The notes under the pieces were generated by a model. That model worked only from the letters and a program-made list of their open reading frames with translations, was not told the origin of the DNA and did not search any database. Positions 6,018 through 8,984 of a DNA stretch of 8,984 bases are shown one piece after another. The stretch is taken from positions 1 to 8,984 of the forward strand of contig DASYKE010000185.1 in the NCBI GenBank assembly GCA_035995725.1, given 5' to 3'. Source of the DNA: JAQGLW01 sp035995725 (lineage in GTDB: Bacteria > Pseudomonadota > Gammaproteobacteria > Burkholderiales > Burkholderiaceae_D). Position numbers and translations under genes: made by a program. Each line of letters starts with the position of its first letter. The first letter of the stretch is position 1.

Positions 6018-7253
6018 TCAGCTCAGCCGGTCGACATCGGCTTTGATCAAGAGGTTGCGTCCTGCGCCGATTCCGGCAATGAGCGCAGCGATACCGACCG
6101 CTGTCAGAAAAACCGCCACCATATCCCACCCATGACTGAGGTCATGCAGTAGCCCCGCTACAAATGGGCCGAGCGCCGCGAACGAATAACCGAATCCCTG
6201 CGCCATGCCGGACAACGATGCGGCCGCGTGCGCATTCGGTGCGCGCAGCACGAGCAGCGTCATTGCAATGCTGAAGCTGCCACCCTGCCCCAGCCCCAGC
6301 AAAATCGCCCACGGCCAGATGGCATCGAGCGGCGCATACATGCAGCCGAGCAAACCGGCCAGCGACATGATCATCAGCAGCGCGATGGCGATGCGCTGGT
6401 CTTTCCCGCGCGTTGCCAGCCATGGGCCGGCGAGCGCGGTAATGAGCTGCATCCCGATTGAAGCCGACAGCACGAAGCCTGCGCCCAAAGGCGACATGCC
6501 GCGATCGACCAGGATGGCAGGCAGCCATCCGAACACGCAGTAGGCCAGTACCGATTGCAATCCCATATATGCGGTGACCTGCCAGGCAAGTACACTCGAG
6601 CGCAGCCCGCGCACTGCGTAGCGTTCCTGTCCATTCTGCCGTGCATGATGGCGCATTTGCGGCCACCATACGAATGCCGCAATCAGCGCCGGCAGCAGCC
6701 AGAACGCGAGTGCCGGACGCCAGTCGCCACCGGCCAGGTTCTGGATCGGCACCGTAACACCTGCCGCCAGTGCTGCCCCGAGACAAAGCGCCATCGTGTA
6801 CGCGCCCATCATAAGTCCCACCCGATCGGGAAAATCGCGCTTGACAATGCTCGGCAGCAGCACCATCACGATGCCGATACTGGCACCGGCCACCAATGCA
6901 CCGATGAACAGCCCCGAAGCGCCGAAAAAAATGCGCAGCCCGGTACCAAGGGCCAATATCAACAGGCTATACAGTACGACCCGCTCGGCCGAATAGCGGC
7001 GCGCCAGCCACGGAGCGAAAGCAGCAAACAGTCCAAAGCAGAGAACCGGCAGCGTTGTCAACATGCCGGCTGCCGCGGAAGACATGCCGGTGTCGGCACG
7101 GATCGTAGCGAGGACCGCCGCCGCACTGGTCAAGGCCGGCCGCAAATTCACGCCGACCAGAAGCAGCGCCACGGCGAGCAACAGTCGCGATGCTGGCTGC
7201 TGTAGCGTTATGTCGTTCTGCCGGTCAGCGGCCGGTGAATTGTTTCTCTGCAT
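6018..7253 (-). CDS. MFS transporter, CynX/NimT-like
   Basis: Inner-membrane secondary transporter of the major facilitator superfamily. The 411 residues contain about twelve hydrophobic segments (roughly 24-45, 60-80, 90-110, 115-137, 148-170, 180-198, 224-247, 256-280, 287-305, 312-332, 345-370 and 377-397). The segment GVNLRPALTS (34-43) in helix 1 and GQGGSFSIAM with the following LRAPNAHAAASLSGMAQG (322-353) are typical of the CynX/NimT group, whose named members move cyanate or 2-nitroimidazole; substrates of most relatives are unknown. No cyanase gene is nearby, so cyanate is not supported. The start codon overlaps the livF stop by one base (TGATG), indicating translational coupling with the liv operon. 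Export of an aromatic acid or its products, or a second uptake route, is inference only. Confidence 0.88.
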   Translation of the reverse strand: MQRNNSPAADRQNDITLQQPASRLLLAVALLLVGVNLRPALTSAAAVLATIRADTGMSSAAAGMLTTLPVLCFGLFAAFAPWLARRYSAERVVLYSLLILALGTGLRIFFGASGLFIGALVAGASIGIVMVLLPSIVKRDFPDRVGLMMGAYTMALCLGAALAAGVTVPIQNLAGGDWRPALAFWLLPALIAAFVWWPQMRHHARQNGQERYAVRGLRSSVLAWQVTAYMGLQSVLAYCVFGWLPAILVDRGMSPLGAGFVLSASIGMQLITALAGPWLATRGKDQRIAIALLMIMSLAGLLGCMYAPLDAIWPWAILLGLGQGGSFSIAMTLLVLRAPNAHAAASLSGMAQGFGYSFAALGPFVAGLLHDLSHGWDMVAVFLTAVGIAALIAGIGAGRNLLIKADVDRLS

Positions 7254-7954
7254 CAGGCGACCGCCACCAGCCGATTCAGCTTGTCGGTATCGGCCAGCAG
7301 GCTGGCGCTATCCGAATCATGCACGATGCGGCCGCGGTCGAGCACGATGGCGCGCCGGGTCAGCGACAGCGCCAGCCGCGCATGCTGCTCGACCACGATC
7401 ACCGTCAGGCCCTGGTCGGTCACTAGGCCGCGAATCACGCGTAACAATTCCTGCACGATGATCGGCGCCAGTCCTTCCATCGGTTCATCGAGCAGCAGCA
7501 GGCGAGGATTGGTAATCAATGCGCGCGCAATGGCGAGCATCTGCTGCTCGCCACCGGACAATTGATTGCCCATGTTGGCCCGGCGCTCATGCAGGCGCGG
7601 AAATATTTCGTAGATGCGGGCCAGAGTCCATTCACCGGGACGCGCCACCACCGTCAAATGCTCTTCCACCGTCAGCGAAGGAAACATCAGCCGTTCCTGC
7701 GGTACCCAGCCCAGGCCCGCCTGCGCGCGCCGGTATGTCGGCACGCGGGCAATGTCTGTGCCGCACCAGCGGATGGTGCCGCCATGCAGTTGCGTCAATC
7801 CCATCAACGTCACCAGCAGCGTCGATTTGCCGACGCCGTTGCGGCCCAGCAGCGCGAGGCTGTCGCCTTCCTGCAACGCAAGCGAGATTCCATCCAGCAC
7901 CACCGATTCGCCATAGCCGGCGGTCACGCGGTCCAATGCAAGCAGCTCACGCAT
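7253..7954 (-). CDS. livF: Liv-type ABC transporter ATP-binding protein LivF
   Basis: Second ATPase of a Liv/HAAT-type ABC importer, acting on the cytoplasmic face with LivG to power uptake. The 233 residues are the normal LivF size. Visible are Walker A GRNGVGKST (37-45), the Q-loop Gln86 in WVPQER, the ABC signature LSGGEQQ (132-138), Walker B LLLLDEP (152-158) followed by EGLAP, and the H-loop His191. The ATG at 7954 is preceded by GGGAGAGG (7968-7961) and gives the family N-terminus; the frame is open further upstream to 8104, but that part overlaps livG and is unlike LivF. It overlaps the livG end by 8 bases and the MFS start by one base, so the genes are co-transcribed. Its binding-protein partner is probably the + strand gene at 4726-5901. 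Confidence 0.95.
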   Translation of the reverse strand: MRELLALDRVTAGYGESVVLDGISLALQEGDSLALLGRNGVGKSTLLVTLMGLTQLHGGTIRWCGTDIARVPTYRRAQAGLGWVPQERLMFPSLTVEEHLTVVARPGEWTLARIYEIFPRLHERRANMGNQLSGGEQQMLAIARALITNPRLLLLDEPMEGLAPIIVQELLRVIRGLVTDQGLTVIVVEQHARLALSLTRRAIVLDRGRIVHDSDSASLLADTDKLNRLVAVA

Positions 7955-8699
7955 GCTCCGCCTCTCCCAGGTAGACTTCCTTGACGCGCTTGTCCGCGGC
8001 AATCTCGGCCGGTGTGCCTTCGCACAATACCTTGCCCCCGACCAGCACCGTGATGCGTTCGGCAAAACGGAATACCAGCCCCATGTCGTGTTCGATGAAG
8101 ACAATCGTCACATCGCGCGGCAACCGGGCAATGACTTCGAACAGTTCGGCGCTTTCGGCCGACGGAATGCCGGCGGCCGGTTCATCGAGCAGCAATACCT
8201 TCGGCCTGGTCGCCAGCGCCAACGCAATCTCCACCAGGCGCTGTTTGCCGTAAGGCAGGCTGCGCGTAACGGTATCGGCATCGCGCTCCAGCTTGAGCGA
8301 GCCAAGCAGGGACATCGCTTCATCGATTGCCTCGTGTTGCTGCGCTACCGTCTGGTACCATACAAAATGTCGGCCCTCGCGTTCGCAAATTGCCAGCACA
8401 ACCGATTCCAGCACCGTCAATCCGGCAAACAGGGTATTGATCTGGAAGGTGCGGGTCATGCCGCGCTTGACCCGCTGATGCTGCGGCAGCGAGGTAATAT
8501 CTTCGTCGCCGAAAAATACCCGTCCGCTGCTCGGCGCCAAACTGCCCGTCAGCAGGTTGATGAACGTGGTCTTGCCCGCGCCGTTCGGCCCGATCAGCGC
8601 ATGCCGCGCGCCCGCAGCGAACGACAATGTGATGTCGCTGTTGGCCTTGAAGGCGCCCCACTGTTTCGACAATCCTTCGGTGCGCAATATCGTAGTCAT
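7947..8699 (-). CDS. livG: Liv-type ABC transporter ATP-binding protein LivG
   Basis: First ATPase of the Liv/HAAT-type ABC importer. The 250 residues are typical of LivG. Visible are Walker A GPNGAGKT (37-44), Q-loop Gln86 in RTFQ, Walker B VLLLDEPAAG (168-177) and H-loop His204 in IEHD. The signature reads LPYGKQRLVEIA (148-159) rather than canonical LSGGQ; relaxed signatures of the form LxYGxQRxxEIA are normal in LivG. The C-terminus has the usual LivG extension ending VKEVYLG. The start overlaps the livM stop in an ATGA arrangement, and the end overlaps the livF start by 8 bases, so LivM, LivG and LivF are likely translated together. The substrate is not shown by this subunit. Confidence 0.95.
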   Translation of the reverse strand: MTTILRTEGLSKQWGAFKANSDITLSFAAGARHALIGPNGAGKTTFINLLTGSLAPSSGRVFFGDEDITSLPQHQRVKRGMTRTFQINTLFAGLTVLESVVLAICEREGRHFVWYQTVAQQHEAIDEAMSLLGSLKLERDADTVTRSLPYGKQRLVEIALALATRPKVLLLDEPAAGIPSAESAELFEVIARLPRDVTIVFIEHDMGLVFRFAERITVLVGGKVLCEGTPAEIAADKRVKEVYLGEAEHA

Positions 8700-8984
8700 G
8701 ACGACCGCCCTTCCACCGTGCCCCGGGTAAAGCGTGCATGGATTTTCCCGAGCCCGCCCAAGATGCCGCCGCGGGCAAACAATACGATCACAATCAGTAG
8801 CAAGCCGATCCAGAATTGCCAGTAAGCCGGGTTGAGGCCGGCGATGTAGTCTTGCGCCAGCATGAATACGATCGCGCCGATCAATGCGCCGTACAGGCGG
8901 CCGGTGCCGCCCAGCACCAGGATGATCAGCAATTCCGCCGATCGCGCAAAGCCCAGCGAATCGAGCCCGACGAATTGCGTGGTC
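8696..8984 (-). CDS. livM: Liv-type ABC transporter permease LivM, C-terminal part only
   Basis: Last 95 residues of an inner-membrane permease of the Liv/HAAT importer; the gene runs off the right edge of the window. The fragment reads FVGLDSLGFARSAELLIILV, then LGGTGRLYGALIGAIVF, and ends GGILGGLGKIHARF followed by a short polar tail. The LGGxGxLxGxxxGA segment is the permease loop that contacts the ATPases. Two hydrophobic segments follow it (about 45-60 and 65-85 of the fragment). There is no ATPase fused to its C-terminus, unlike some LivM-LivG fusions, since livG starts separately in an ATGA overlap. The operon promoter, the rest of livM and presumably livH lie outside the window. Confidence 0.92.
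   Translation of the reverse strand, partial: TTQFVGLDSLGFARSAELLIILVLGGTGRLYGALIGAIVFMLAQDYIAGLNPAYWQFWIGLLLIVIVLFARGGILGGLGKIHARFTRGTVEGRSS

Noticed and set aside
6555..7205. 216-residue open frame on the + strand under the MFS gene
   Set aside because: The MFS gene shows twelve hydrophobic segments and family motifs. The + strand product is a low-complexity Arg/Gln/His-rich shadow.
6018..7253. Assignment of the MFS gene as the cyanate transporter cynX
   Set aside because: Only family-level resemblance; no cyanase or carbonic anhydrase gene is nearby and the gene belongs to a liv operon.
7953..8825. 290-residue open frame on the + strand across livG and livM
   Set aside because: It is antisense to two genes with full ABC transporter motifs. 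The peptide is rich in Arg, Gln and His with no recognisable domain, as expected from reading GC-rich coding DNA backwards.

Overview
The window reads as a chromosomal catabolic region of a betaproteobacterium, most likely Burkholderiales (an Oxalobacteraceae-like origin is my guess). The basis is moderately GC-rich coding sequence, glutathione-dependent formaldehyde oxidation, an AraC-type pobR divergent from pobA, and a Liv-type ABC transporter beside it. No rRNA, tRNA, CRISPR array, insertion sequence or phage gene was seen. Nearly all of the sequence is explained by nine genes.

Left part (1-2231, + strand): about 260 bases without a convincing gene, then a compact pair, frmA (S-(hydroxymethyl)glutathione dehydrogenase) and fghA (S-formylglutathione hydrolase). 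Together they convert the formaldehyde-glutathione adduct to formate and free glutathione.

Middle (2212-4504): pobR (AraC-family regulator, - strand) and pobA (4-hydroxybenzoate 3-monooxygenase, + strand) diverge from a 178-base control region. PobA makes protocatechuate from 4-hydroxybenzoate. pobA starts at a TTG codon. The 3' ends of fghA and pobR overlap by 20 bases, tail to tail.

Right part (4505-8984): a 221-base control region holds a long inverted repeat, a candidate sigma70 promoter and a perfect 17-base palindrome. It precedes a periplasmic substrate-binding protein gene on the + strand, which ends at a strong terminator. Converging on that terminator from the - strand is an operon of overlapping genes: livM (cut by the window edge), livG, livF and a CynX/NimT-like MFS transporter. 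The binding protein is therefore encoded on the opposite strand from the membrane and ATPase subunits it presumably serves.

Working model (inference): this is an island for using lignin-type aromatic acids. The ABC transporter (and perhaps the MFS carrier) imports an aromatic acid, PobA hydroxylates 4-hydroxybenzoate under PobR control, and FrmA/FghA remove formaldehyde such as that released by demethylation of methoxylated aromatics. I see no clearly undescribed system. The most unusual items are the regulatory dyads ahead of the binding-protein gene, a half-site of that palindrome in the pobR-pobA control region, and the MFS gene coupled to the liv operon.
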